From a virus, in IMG/VR virus record IMGVR_UViG_3300035145_002621, positions 1 to 46,996 of that record: a DNA stretch of 46,996 bases. The stretch is one strand, 5' to 3'. A program made the translations under genes and the position numbers. Below, one piece after another: positions 24,901 through 32,977 of the stretch (positions are counted from its first letter, which is position 1; each line of letters starts with the position of its first letter). Under the pieces are notes generated by a model. It worked only from the letters and a program-made list of their open reading frames with translations. It was not told the DNA's origin and ran no database searches.

Positions 24901-26245
24901 TTTTCTTAATTTTTAACGCCTTTTCAATTGCAGTTAACGTCTCCCTTCCAACTATACCATCAACTTTATCTAGTCCAACTATATTATCTAAACCGTAACT
25001 ATCAGGATATCTCTGAAATTCTTCGACAGCATCTTTAGTATCGTTACCGAAAAATCCATCGACCCCTTTATCACCAGTATCTATACCTAAATCGTTTAAC
25101 ATCTGTTGTATCTGTTTAACTGTATTCCCTTGGTCTCCATAGTGTAAACTTTCTTTACCTGACCTTATATCGTCTAAAGTAACTTTCTTACCTGGGAGAT
25201 TCGCCTGTCTTTCCTTAAATGCTCTATTTTTCATTTCATCGTATTCTTGTACGCTTAGAATAGGTTCGTTTTTTGGTAGTATCGTATTATTATAATCTTT
25301 ATTAATATCTTTATCTTGAAAATCAATACCGTTAATTAATTCATTGTATATTGAAGTTAACCATGTCATAACATCTCCTGAAAATTTTGTAACCAAGTCT
25401 GCTATTTGTTTGAATTCGGATTTTTGTCGGTCTCCATCGTCTCCCCATATTGATAAGTATATTTGGTCAAAAGTATAGTAAGTTCCTCCCAACATAATAA
25501 CTGTTGAACCAATACTTTTAATAGTTTTACCTGTAAACTTAAGTGTGTTAACTATTAGTGATAATAGACCTTTTACTGTTTTTTCCGATGCTATTTTAAG
25601 TAGACCTTTTTTAATAGTATTTTCAGTTTCCGACTTTAGATATTTTTTAGTTGCTTTTTCTGCTAAATCCTCACCAGATTCTTTTAAGAATTTCATTTCT
25701 TCGTCAGTAAACTTAATAGATGTATTTCCGTTTTTGTATTTATTATATCTTTCTAATACTTCATTGGCACCTTCTCTACCGTATTTATCAATAAACCCTT
25801 TACTTCTTCTAAAATACTTACCTAATTTTGCTTCAGGCACAATAGTTAATGCTAGTGCCATCATTGCCGAGTGTGGGTCATCGTCCACAAAATAATAAAC
25901 CGCAGAATCCGCAAGACCCGCACCAACACTAACAGCTAAAAACACAGGTGCTAAAGGTCCTGTAAATGGTGCAATAAACATAGTACCTAACTCGATAGCC
26001 ATAAGTACATTATGAGGGTCTTTGAAAAACTCAATTGTATTTTTAAGAGCTTTATTTTGTCTCTCCCATTGTTGTTTCTTATAGTCACTGTAATCAATAC
26101 CTGCTAAGGACATAGCTCTTCGGTCTACGAATATATCGGCACTTCCCTGTTCTTGAATGTTTTCAGTCAAAGTCTTCGACCTATCATACGACATCAATGC
26201 TGTAATAGCTTTTAATTCTTCCGTTATTAATTTATTGTGATTCAC
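24893..26245 (-). CDS. tagged membrane protein with peptidoglycan-binding domain
   Basis: A 450-residue protein. The start is GTG at 26245. The N-terminus (NKLITEELKAITALMSYDRS, then LTE and IQE) is tag-like. Residues about 80-118 are strongly hydrophobic (AIELGTMFIAPFTGPLAPVF), and a second hydrophobic segment lies near 260 (STVIMLGGTYYTF). The C-terminus (about 365-445) is a PG_binding_1 domain: LHYGDQGNTVKQIQQMLND, VDGFFGNDTKDAVEEFQ and VDGIVGRET. A protein that meets both membrane and cell wall would suit DNA delivery or lysis. It overlaps the downstream gene by 8 bp. Confidence 0.8.
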   Translation of the reverse strand: MNHNKLITEELKAITALMSYDRSKTLTENIQEQGSADIFVDRRAMSLAGIDYSDYKKQQWERQNKALKNTIEFFKDPHNVLMAIELGTMFIAPFTGPLAPVFLAVSVGAGLADSAVYYFVDDDPHSAMMALALTIVPEAKLGKYFRRSKGFIDKYGREGANEVLERYNKYKNGNTSIKFTDEEMKFLKESGEDLAEKATKKYLKSETENTIKKGLLKIASEKTVKGLLSLIVNTLKFTGKTIKSIGSTVIMLGGTYYTFDQIYLSIWGDDGDRQKSEFKQIADLVTKFSGDVMTWLTSIYNELINGIDFQDKDINKDYNNTILPKNEPILSVQEYDEMKNRAFKERQANLPGKKVTLDDIRSGKESLHYGDQGNTVKQIQQMLNDLGIDTGDKGVDGFFGNDTKDAVEEFQRYPDSYGLDNIVGLDKVDGIVGRETLTAIEKALKIKKNG

Positions 26246-26259
26246 TATATAGTTTTCTT

Positions 26260-26271
26260 TATAAATATATC
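26260..26271 (-). promoter_or_regulatory. AT-rich GATATATTTATA upstream signal
   Basis: TATAAATATATC on the plus strand, 14 bp before the GTG start of the membrane/peptidoglycan gene; it touches the stop codon of the upstream gene. Confidence 0.5.
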
Positions 26272-26971
26272 AAGTTAATGGATTTGCCTTTCCTCTACTA
26301 ACACCACTTTCCCAAGTACTTATTTGGTCAATTGGATTGGCTTTACCACGGGCAACATCTGACGACCATATGGTAATGGTTAATTGGTTGGCAGGTCCAC
26401 GAGTAATACCTGTTTCCCATGTGGATACATTTGCGTTTGTTGCAGATGAATCTCCACCTCCATCACCACCAGTATCTCCACCTTCTTCTTGTTCACCCAT
26501 TTCAGTTTCAACACCTTCAGGGTAAATCTCAGGATGTTCTAAACCGTAGGCTTTAATCATCTCACCTGCAACGGCATTGGCCTCATCTTCAATAGGTCCA
26601 CCTACGTTTGAGTGTTTACCTTTTAATTCACCCTCTTCATTTTGATGGTGGTGAACCATTTCATGTGCAATGGAACGAAGAACATCAACAAGAGCTCTTC
26701 CTAATGCGAATACTCTAATTTCAGATTGTTCAAAATCTTCATCACCTTCATCTTGGTATTTGTAAACAGCAGTTGTTTTGATTCCGTCTTTGTTATTTTG
26801 TAATTGGACATCAACTTCATTTTTAATACCCAATTCTTTTTTAACAAACTCAACAAAATCATCAATGGTCTTTTTCTCTGACGAATCAAATTGAACACCT
26901 TTGGTTTCAACCTGTTCATTCAGACCCATTACTTGTCTAATTCTTGATATTTCTTCGTTTAACAAACCCAT
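26270..26971 (-). CDS. tagged HExxH metallopeptidase with C-terminal repeats
   Basis: A 233-residue protein when started at 26971 (MGLLNEEISRIRQVMGLNEQ, the shared tag); an in-frame ATG at 26998 would add nine residues. The zincin motif HEMVHHHQ (103-110) with the downstream acidic helix PIEDEANAVAGE gives a full gluzincin-like site. After a Glu/Gly/Asp linker the protein ends in three copies of a 15-residue repeat, W-(E/S)-(T/S)-(G/D)-(I/V)-x-RG-x-AN-(P/Q), at about 184-198, 202-216 and 219-233. Substrate unknown; the tag suggests packaging in the virion. Confidence 0.82.
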   Translation of the reverse strand: MGLLNEEISRIRQVMGLNEQVETKGVQFDSSEKKTIDDFVEFVKKELGIKNEVDVQLQNNKDGIKTTAVYKYQDEGDEDFEQSEIRVFALGRALVDVLRSIAHEMVHHHQNEEGELKGKHSNVGGPIEDEANAVAGEMIKAYGLEHPEIYPEGVETEMGEQEEGGDTGGDGGGDSSATNANVSTWETGITRGPANQLTITIWSSDVARGKANPIDQISTWESGVSRGKANPLT

Positions 26972-27007
26972 AATAGTATAAATATTAAGAAATTTCATTA
27001 TCTACAT

Positions 27008-27037
27008 TTTGCCGTTAAATAAAAAAGCTTATCTTTG
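27008..27037 (+). promoter_or_regulatory. host-type promoter of the lipoprotein gene
   Basis: TTTG (27008-27011), 18 bp, TATCTTTG (27030-27037), 23 bp before the ATG. Confidence 0.6.
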
Positions 27038-27060
27038 TAATACAAAAATCAATAGAAATT

Positions 27061-27558
27061 ATGAAAAAATTACTTTTTATATTAATGGTCGGTCTCACAC
27101 TAATGGGTTGTGAGAAATATGAATTGGAAACTTTCCCTACATTGGATGGGACTTATCGTGTGTCCTCAGTAACTATGACAGTAATCGGAGGGGAGACCAC
27201 ACACTACATCAATTCAGGTGAAGAAGTATGGTTTGCAAGTGTTGATGGTCCGTTGGAGGAAATTATCATCGATGAGACTCGTTTTCATATTTCAGGTAAA
27301 ACTTTCTACGCAGGTTACCGACAAGATGATTGGGGTAGTGATTGGATGTTTAATTATAATATAAAGTATCAAAGTGATTTTATCACTGGTTCGTGGAACC
27401 GTATCACACTAACCGACTACACTTACCCTCGAACATTTAATATTATGGAAGATGGTTTGGAATACATCAAAATGAACCGACCCGCACAGTACGTGGAAAC
27501 CGATAACGGAACCATAGAAGTTGAATACTCGATGACCCTATACAGAGAGGGTCCATAA
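27061..27558 (+). CDS. phage-encoded lipoprotein, lipocalin-like
   Basis: A 165-residue lipoprotein: signal peptide MKKLLFILMVGLTLMGC with lipobox LMG-C17, then a beta-rich domain (GTYRVSSVTMTVIG, FNYNIKYQSDFITGSWNRI) of lipocalin-like length and pattern. The mature part starts EKYELET, with acidic residues soon after the Cys, as in surface-exported Bacteroidota lipoproteins. It has its own host-type promoter and a terminator. Phage lipoproteins often block superinfection at the envelope; that role is a guess here. Confidence 0.85.
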   Translation: MKKLLFILMVGLTLMGCEKYELETFPTLDGTYRVSSVTMTVIGGETTHYINSGEEVWFASVDGPLEEIIIDETRFHISGKTFYAGYRQDDWGSDWMFNYNIKYQSDFITGSWNRITLTDYTYPRTFNIMEDGLEYIKMNRPAQYVETDNGTIEVEYSMTLYREGP

Positions 27559-27559
27559 A

Positions 27560-27590
27560 AAAAGGAGGTGAAAACCTCCTTTTATTTTTT
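27560..27590 (+). terminator. bidirectional terminator
   Basis: AAAAGGAGGT-GAAA-ACCTCCTTTT followed by ATTTTTT on the plus strand, and by an A/T run on the minus strand. It lies between two convergent genes and overlaps the stop of the minus-strand one. Confidence 0.85.
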
Positions 27591-28040
27591 CAATATGTTT
27601 TGAACGTGTTCCAAATTCTTAATAAACTTTTCAGGATTATCCTTAGCCCACTCCTTAATAGAATCAGGAAGGTGTGACTTATCCAACTCTTCCATAACCA
27701 CAACACTAAGTTCTTTCTCTCGGTTTCTACTTTCAGACTCCACCATCACGTCACCGAACTGACTAAGAAGTGCCTGTTTCATACGTGGTGCTGAAGCTGA
27801 GAATGTAATTTCAAAATCGTTATCTTTTGCCCAATTTCTTAATTCTTTTGTGTTAAGGAATTTTTGTTCTTCAAATGGGAACTTACTTGATAGTCTCTCA
27901 GGTTTAGTAAATATACCAAATACCTTCATACTTGGACTGACCAAAAGTGTAATTTTTTGTTCGTCCAAACCAAAGAAAGTAGGTTTTTTTAGGAATATCT
28001 TACCCAAAAGTTTACTAAGTATGTTCGCCATATTGTCCAT
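27582..28040 (-). CDS. hypothetical protein
   Basis: A 152-residue protein, not recognised. The N-terminus MDNMANILSKLLGKIFLKKP is amphipathic. A beta-rich part follows (ITLLVSPSMKVFGIFTK), then a helical Lys/Glu-rich C-terminus. It is 14 bp downstream of the acidic gene at 28055, and a TATAAATA signal lies 3 bp before the ATG. Confidence 0.7.
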   Translation of the reverse strand: MDNMANILSKLLGKIFLKKPTFFGLDEQKITLLVSPSMKVFGIFTKPERLSSKFPFEEQKFLNTKELRNWAKDNDFEITFSASAPRMKQALLSQFGDVMVESESRNREKELSVVVMEELDKSHLPDSIKEWAKDNPEKFIKNLEHVQNILKK

Positions 28041-28043
28041 ACT

Positions 28044-28051
28044 TATAAATA
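28044..28051 (-). promoter_or_regulatory. AT-rich TATTTATA upstream signal
   Basis: TATAAATA on the plus strand in the 14-bp gap between two minus-strand genes, 3 bp from the start codon. Confidence 0.3.
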
Positions 28052-28054
28052 GTC

Positions 28055-28360
28055 TTAATTATATTCTTCGTCAGGAATTTTATCAGGAAAAACAATATAA
28101 TATTCATTTAAGAATAAAATTAATGTATCATCATCAATAAAGACCTCTTCATCTTCAGAATCCCAATCGTCCCATTCGTCATCCATATCCACAGAATCAA
28201 AAATATCCATCATACCTGAATCATCATAACCAAACTCAGAAAGGTATTCAAACTCAATAACATCTTGTCGTACACCCTCATCACCCAAAAGTTGAAACTC
28301 AACCCTTAAGATATTGCTCTCTTTATTTATATATGATGAAATAATTTCTCTTACTTCCAT
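28055..28360 (-). CDS. small acidic hypothetical protein
   Basis: A 101-residue, extremely acidic protein with an Asp/Glu/Trp-rich centre (DMDDEWDDWDSEDEEVFIDD). The N-terminal beta part (LRVEFQLLGDEG) is more ordinary. Not recognised; such acidic small phage proteins can mimic DNA, but there is no evidence of that here. It is divergent from the gene starting at 28408. Confidence 0.65.
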   Translation of the reverse strand: MEVREIISSYINKESNILRVEFQLLGDEGVRQDVIEFEYLSEFGYDDSGMMDIFDSVDMDDEWDDWDSEDEEVFIDDDTLILFLNEYYIVFPDKIPDEEYN

Positions 28361-28407
28361 TTTCTTATTATTAAATAATGTTTATTCTTATTACAAATAT
28401 CTCAAAA

Positions 28408-28737
28408 ATGATGAAAAACACATTTGAAATACTCAACTATGATTTCTGTGACGAAGAACTTACTATAGATTTTGCAATCAATAATGAGGAAGGATACAGA
28501 ACTTTTAAGATAAGTGAATATGATTTTTACGATTTTTTATCTGACAACGAATACTTAGAAATGTTTAGTGACCAATGGAACTATACATATGAGTCACATT
28601 ATACTGAACACTGGGTGGTTAGTGTTGATGAGTATATGAGTCACTACTTTTCAAGTGACGATTTGATAGACTTTATTATTTACTATTTTAAGAATGAAGA
28701 CTATCCTGAATTACAAACAGAAACTTATGAGAGTTAA
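28408..28737 (+). CDS. small acidic hypothetical protein
   Basis: A 109-residue protein rich in Asp, Glu, Tyr and Phe, not recognised. The start is set at MMKNTFEILNYDFCDEEL; an ATG at 28378 would add ten residues. It reads like a small alpha/beta protein (ELTIDFAINNEEGYRTFKIS). Its end overlaps the next gene by 11 bp, suggesting co-expression with the oxygenase-like genes. Confidence 0.7.
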   Translation: MMKNTFEILNYDFCDEELTIDFAINNEEGYRTFKISEYDFYDFLSDNEYLEMFSDQWNYTYESHYTEHWVVSVDEYMSHYFSSDDLIDFIIYYFKNEDYPELQTETYES

Positions 28738-29305
28738 TACTTTAATTGTTGACGATTTTTACGATAACCCTGAAGAGGTTAGGGAGTTCGCACTACAACA
28801 AGACTTCGGTGTGGATGGAAATTACCCTGGTCATAGGACAGTATCATTCTTAAATGATGGTATCAAAGAAACCTTAGGAAACCTAATTAGACCTTTTGCA
28901 GGTGAAGTAACTTACTGGGGTGGCGAATACTCAGGAGCCTTTCAATATACAACTGCCGAGGACCGTTCGTGGATACACTCAGACAGTACAACAGGGTGGG
29001 CTGCGGTATTATTCTTAACACCAAATGCACCAGTAACTGCAGGAACAGGATTGTTTAGACATAAAGAAACGGGTTTATCTTCGTGGGATGGTAGTCAACA
29101 TACCGATGAAGAAACTGCAAATGCCCCACATATGATTGAACCTCGTGATTATACCAAATGGGACTTAGTAGACCAGTTAGGTAATAAATTTAATAGATTG
29201 GTCATGTACCGTTCAGACAACTACCACGTTTCATTAGATTATTTTGGTAAAGATTTAGAAACAGGTAGACTATTTCAAGTATTCTTTTTTACTTCAGAAT
29301 ATTAA
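28727..29305 (+). CDS. DUF6445-like 2OG-Fe(II) oxygenase-fold protein
   Basis: A 192-residue protein from the ATG at 28727. Iron-binding and 2-oxoglutarate residues of the double-stranded beta-helix fold are visible: WIHSDSTTGW (H84, D86), DNYHVSLDYFG (H167) and TGRLFQV (R181). The overall pattern (DDFYDNPEEVREFAL at the N-terminus, then WAAVLFLTPNAP) fits DUF6445-type proteins. It is the first of three oxygenase-like genes within 2.3 kb. Substrate unknown. Confidence 0.75.
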   Translation: MRVNTLIVDDFYDNPEEVREFALQQDFGVDGNYPGHRTVSFLNDGIKETLGNLIRPFAGEVTYWGGEYSGAFQYTTAEDRSWIHSDSTTGWAAVLFLTPNAPVTAGTGLFRHKETGLSSWDGSQHTDEETANAPHMIEPRDYTKWDLVDQLGNKFNRLVMYRSDNYHVSLDYFGKDLETGRLFQVFFFTSEY

Positions 29306-29326
29306 TATTTTAATTATCATTTTATT

Positions 29327-30043
29327 ATGAAAGATATTGTAAACCCAGACTTAAACATAGAAGAACTACAAAAGACCTTTAAGGAAAAAGGTTATGTGGT
29401 TATCGATAACTACCTTAAGGAAGATATTGCAGAGGAACTGTATCAATTTTTCGCTTATGACATGCCACCTGAGTGGTGGTCAGTAGCAACGTTTCCTGCT
29501 GAGGGTCAAGAGGGTGTAGAATATAACAGAAATATTGCGGAAAATGAAGAGAGTATTAGAGATGCTAGACTTTATGCTGAAAAGGCTTTTGGTGAAAACT
29601 TATTCTCATACGCATTTCATAGAACATTAGACGACCACTTCGAAGACTGTACTTGTCAAGAATGTGAACTACGTAAAGTAATGGATAGTAAACCTACTCA
29701 CGATTTAATTTCAAAGATTACCGATTTAAAAATTGTAAGTGCCAATGAACTATTCGCGGCTTGTTATGTTAACGGAGATTTCTTATCACCACATCAAGAC
29801 AGTCCAAACGGTATTATTGGTTTTGTACTACAATTAAGTAAAGATTGGTTACCTCATTACGGTGGGTTATTACACTTTTTAAACGATGAGGGTACTATCA
29901 TTGAAAATGTTGAGGTTCCTAAGTTTAATAGTTTGACAATGTTCTTACTACCTAAAGACAAAGGTAAACTACATTACGTATCACATGTGAATCCAGGGGT
30001 GAATGAGATTAGATTATCCTTCACTGGGTGGTTCAGGAACTAA
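29327..30043 (+). CDS. 2OG-Fe(II) oxygenase (prolyl-hydroxylase-like)
   Basis: A 238-residue protein with the full facial triad: SPHQDSPN (H156, D158), YVSHVNPG (H220) and the 2-oxoglutarate anchor EIRLSF (R229). A Cys cluster (CTCQEC, about 108-113) in the middle is unusual and may hold a metal. Family members hydroxylate proline, lysine, nucleobases or small molecules. It follows the DUF6445-like gene by 21 bp in the same direction, and its last 30 bp overlap the convergent gene at 30014. Confidence 0.87.
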   Translation: MKDIVNPDLNIEELQKTFKEKGYVVIDNYLKEDIAEELYQFFAYDMPPEWWSVATFPAEGQEGVEYNRNIAENEESIRDARLYAEKAFGENLFSYAFHRTLDDHFEDCTCQECELRKVMDSKPTHDLISKITDLKIVSANELFAACYVNGDFLSPHQDSPNGIIGFVLQLSKDWLPHYGGLLHFLNDEGTIIENVEVPKFNSLTMFLLPKDKGKLHYVSHVNPGVNEIRLSFTGWFRN

Positions 30044-30421
30044 TTCAGGGTACAATTCAAAAATCATCTCAACTAAGGTATCGAGACAATAACACTTGTC
30101 TCCTGATTGGTCATAATACTTATAACCATCTTTAATACTAATCATTCTAGGATTAAAAAATTTGTTTGAATAACTCCAAACATGCTCATCCATAAGATTA
30201 AAGTATTCCATAATCTTAGGATTGTCCTCAATGTATGTCTGAAAGTAATTAACCTGAGGGAACTCAATAGCCACTTGCATGTTAACCGAAGGTATTTCCT
30301 CAATAAAAGGTTTTATTGATAATGAACTTTCTTCTTGACGTTTTCTAAAGAAGAACCAAATCGCTCTATCATACTTTGTTATAAAGTCAAAGAAATTACT
30401 GTCGTCTACGTGATGTACCAT
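30014..30421 (-). CDS. hypothetical protein coupled to an oxygenase
   Basis: A 135-residue protein, not recognised. The sequence FFDFITKYDRAIWFFFRKR, with beta/alpha alternation after it, is faintly thioredoxin-like, but there is no CxxC at the expected place. It starts at the last base of the upstream oxygenase stop (1-bp overlap), so the two are translationally coupled. The 30-bp 3' overlap with the opposite gene is in-frame coding on both strands. Confidence 0.65.
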   Translation of the reverse strand: MVHHVDDSNFFDFITKYDRAIWFFFRKRQEESSLSIKPFIEEIPSVNMQVAIEFPQVNYFQTYIEDNPKIMEYFNLMDEHVWSYSNKFFNPRMISIKDGYKYYDQSGDKCYCLDTLVEMIFELYPELVPEPPSEG

Positions 30422-31011
30422 TATTTAAAAGGTTTTCCTGATACCCACAACACCAATGACCTTCTAACACCAGATGTTACAGGTGTCACCCTATGTAAAA
30501 GATATGAGGGGAATAATGTTAATGAACCAATTTCATTATTGGCTTCTGAAACGTATGAACCTAAATTAAATTCTAACTTACCACCTTTGTATTCTTCAGG
30601 TGTTGATAGTTGTAGTGATAATGATATTTTTCTATGGGGTGTTTGTTGACCAATATCAGAATGCCAGTTGTAGTGACCACCGTTATCATAATAAATTGAA
30701 TACTGTATGTCTTCGTACATTCCGTTAAGGTCAAAGTTCCAACCCATTTCAACATTCGCATCATTAACATACTCACCTAATCTTTCATAAATCCAATTAG
30801 TATCATCATTATTTCCTAACCACGCAATTTCACTTCTCCTAATGTTATCCGTGGTTTCATTGTAATCAACAGTAGCAACCTCTTTAGGGAGTTCCTCACA
30901 TATATTAATAATAGTTTTTATCTCCTCAGGACTAAAAACCTCATTAAAGTAGTAAAAATTATATAAGTCTGTTTGGTGACTCTCTTGGGTTATAAAATCA
31001 AAGTAAGGCAT
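30421..31011 (-). CDS. 2OG-Fe(II) oxygenase (PKHD-type hydroxylase)
   Basis: A 196-residue protein with a clear P4H-like fold: YNWHSDIG (H117, D119), YKGGKLEF, LFPSYLLHRVTPV (H173) and GVRRSLVLWV (R183). It resembles PKHD-type hydroxylases that are common in T4-like cyanophages. No signal peptide, so it acts in the cytoplasm. It is divergent from the small gene at 31062 and the tandem GT17 gene. It may modify a phage virion protein; the substrate cannot be read. Confidence 0.9.
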   Translation of the reverse strand: MPYFDFITQESHQTDLYNFYYFNEVFSPEEIKTIINICEELPKEVATVDYNETTDNIRRSEIAWLGNNDDTNWIYERLGEYVNDANVEMGWNFDLNGMYEDIQYSIYYDNGGHYNWHSDIGQQTPHRKISLSLQLSTPEEYKGGKLEFNLGSYVSEANNEIGSLTLFPSYLLHRVTPVTSGVRRSLVLWVSGKPFK

Positions 31012-31032
31012 ATATTTTTGAATTTTCTTTAT

Positions 31033-31040
31033 TATATTTG
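31033..31040 (+). promoter_or_regulatory. -7 box of the 31062 gene
   Basis: TATATTTG, 21 bp before the ATG. No TTTG lies at the usual -33 distance, so this is a weaker match. Confidence 0.4.
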
Positions 31041-31061
31041 TATTTGAAAAATAAGTATTAC

Positions 31062-31271
31062 ATGGAAATTATCAACACAATTCAATATTATTTAAAAGCC
31101 GAGAAAGTATTATACTCGTGTACAAACATTCAACAACTTAAAAATTCATTTAATTATATAAAGTTGTATTATGAACGTACCGAAGACTTTTCAGGTTATA
31201 ATGTTTTACTTAGAAAATACCATAAACTATCAGAAGATATGGACTTAAATGAGAAAACAACAAATTATTGA
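31062..31271 (+). CDS. small helical hypothetical protein
   Basis: A 69-residue protein beginning MEIINTIQYYLKAEKVLYSC, helical and rich in Tyr, Lys and Asn; not recognised. The ATG at 31062 is used because the -7 box lies just upstream. It overlaps the GT17 gene by 23 bp, so the two are probably translated together. Confidence 0.65.
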   Translation: MEIINTIQYYLKAEKVLYSCTNIQQLKNSFNYIKLYYERTEDFSGYNVLLRKYHKLSEDMDLNEKTTNY

Positions 31272-32931
31272 TACCGTTCTATTTTTTAACGAATTAGAAT
31301 TATTAGAATTAAGGTTAGAAGAACTATATGACATCGTAGATAAATTTGTTATAGTAGAATCAACAAAGACATTCACAGGTAAACCTAAATCGTTATTCTT
31401 CAAAGAAAATATTCAAAGGTTCGACAAGTGGTCAGATAAAATACATCACTATATTGTTGATGATATGCCTGATGAATTATCACAAGAAGAAATCAATAAA
31501 TTAATTACAATACCAGGTATCCAAACAATGGACTGGGTTAGGGAAAACCACCAAAGACTCTCTATAGGTAATGCGTTAAAAGATTTAAAATTAGAGTTTA
31601 ATGATATTATCTTAGTCTCTGATGTTGATGAGTTTCCGAACCTAAACGACATAGATGATTTTAATAAAAATCTACCATTTGGTCCCATTATTTTTAAACA
31701 AAAGTGGTTGGTATGGAACACATCATTAGAGAAGATGCACCACTGGATGGGAACTACTGCATTTTATTATTCAGATTACTTAAGAAATAAAAAGATATTT
31801 CAAATATTCAGAGACAAAAGGTGGGATGAAAATTCACCTGAGTTTTACACAAAAGAAAACGGTGGATTTCATTTTTCATGGTTTGGTGATTTTGATTTCA
31901 TACGTAACAAAGTTTACTCTTTTGCACATACGGAAATTGCAACGGACTTTTGGATGGACGACCAAAATATAATTTCATTAATAAACGATGGTTATGCATC
32001 AAATGGTATGGATAGAGACGGTATAACAGGTAAACTACAATCCGCAAATTTTGAAGGGTATGATAAACCTAAAGTGTGGAGCAAACTAACAACGTTCGGT
32101 ATTAAAAAAGATAACCCAATGATTTACGACTGTTTTCTCTTTGACCATGAATTAGATATGTTAAACTTACGTCTACACGAAATGGGTGAGTATGTCGATA
32201 GATTTATATTGGTTGAATCTAGACAATCACATTCAGGTAAAGACAAAGAATTGTACTTCTATAAAAACAGAAATTTATTTAAAGATTTTTTAGATAAAAT
32301 TGAACACGTAGTAATTGACTTACCTAATGAGGTATACTATGAACCTCATCCTGAACCCACAAATGAAATAGAAAGATTAAACTGGTTTAGAGAAAACTAC
32401 CATAGAAATTCAATTAAAGACGTATTAGAAAAGTTAAACCTAAACGATGACGATATTGTTTTAATATCTGATATTGATGAAGTTTGGGACGATGACATAC
32501 TTCGCAGACTAAAAAATAATGAAGTAGAATTTGATACATTTAAGACTATTCTCCAAAGATGGATGTATTGGAACTTTAGGTGGGATTTTGAAGACATGAG
32601 ATGGCCAGGTGCCGCTTTTTGTAAATGGTCTTACCTAAAAACAACCACACCACAAAAAATAAGAAATGTCAGGTATGAGCAAGAAACACATTTAGACGAT
32701 GTTAATGGTTGGCATTTATCGTGGTTTGGAGACGTAGAGTTTAACCTTCATAAGTTAAGAAACTTTGCTCACCAAGAACTATCAAATACAACACGAGAAG
32801 AATTAGAAAGAATGATTAATGAAGGGTATTTGTTTGATGGTGAAAAAATGGTTGAACTTCAATGGGACTACTTTCCTAAAAACAGAAAATTATTAGAAGA
32901 AGGTAAACTATATCGAAATATATATTCATAA
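31249..32931 (+). CDS. tandem family 17 glycosyltransferase
   Basis: A 560-residue protein consisting of two GT17-type domains in one chain. Domain 1 (about 5-265): DTVLFFNELELLELRLEEL, KFVIVESTKTFTGKPK, and LVSDVDEFP (SDVDE at 124-128). Domain 2 (about 291-560): MIYDCFLFDHELDMLNLRL, RFILVESRQSHSGKDK, and LISDIDEVW (SDIDE at 407-411). GT17 includes beta-1,4-N-acetylglucosaminyltransferases. Both DxD motifs are kept, so both domains may be active. It could build a disaccharide or modify two sites. It sits next to three hydroxylase-like genes. Confidence 0.9.
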   Translation: MRKQQIIDTVLFFNELELLELRLEELYDIVDKFVIVESTKTFTGKPKSLFFKENIQRFDKWSDKIHHYIVDDMPDELSQEEINKLITIPGIQTMDWVRENHQRLSIGNALKDLKLEFNDIILVSDVDEFPNLNDIDDFNKNLPFGPIIFKQKWLVWNTSLEKMHHWMGTTAFYYSDYLRNKKIFQIFRDKRWDENSPEFYTKENGGFHFSWFGDFDFIRNKVYSFAHTEIATDFWMDDQNIISLINDGYASNGMDRDGITGKLQSANFEGYDKPKVWSKLTTFGIKKDNPMIYDCFLFDHELDMLNLRLHEMGEYVDRFILVESRQSHSGKDKELYFYKNRNLFKDFLDKIEHVVIDLPNEVYYEPHPEPTNEIERLNWFRENYHRNSIKDVLEKLNLNDDDIVLISDIDEVWDDDILRRLKNNEVEFDTFKTILQRWMYWNFRWDFEDMRWPGAAFCKWSYLKTTTPQKIRNVRYEQETHLDDVNGWHLSWFGDVEFNLHKLRNFAHQELSNTTREELERMINEGYLFDGEKMVELQWDYFPKNRKLLEEGKLYRNIYS

Positions 32932-32932
32932 A

Positions 32933-32960
32933 AAAACCCGTGGGTTACACGGGTTTTAAT
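32933..32960 (+). terminator. bidirectional terminator
   Basis: AAAACCCGTG-GGTTA-CACGGGTTTT hairpin right after the GT17 stop, before a convergent gene. Confidence 0.85.
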
Positions 32961-32977
32961 TTATAAATTGTAAATGA

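Noticed and set aside
30335-30649. Plus-strand frame over the start of the PKHD hydroxylase region
   Set aside because: Antisense to two supported genes; no family resemblance.
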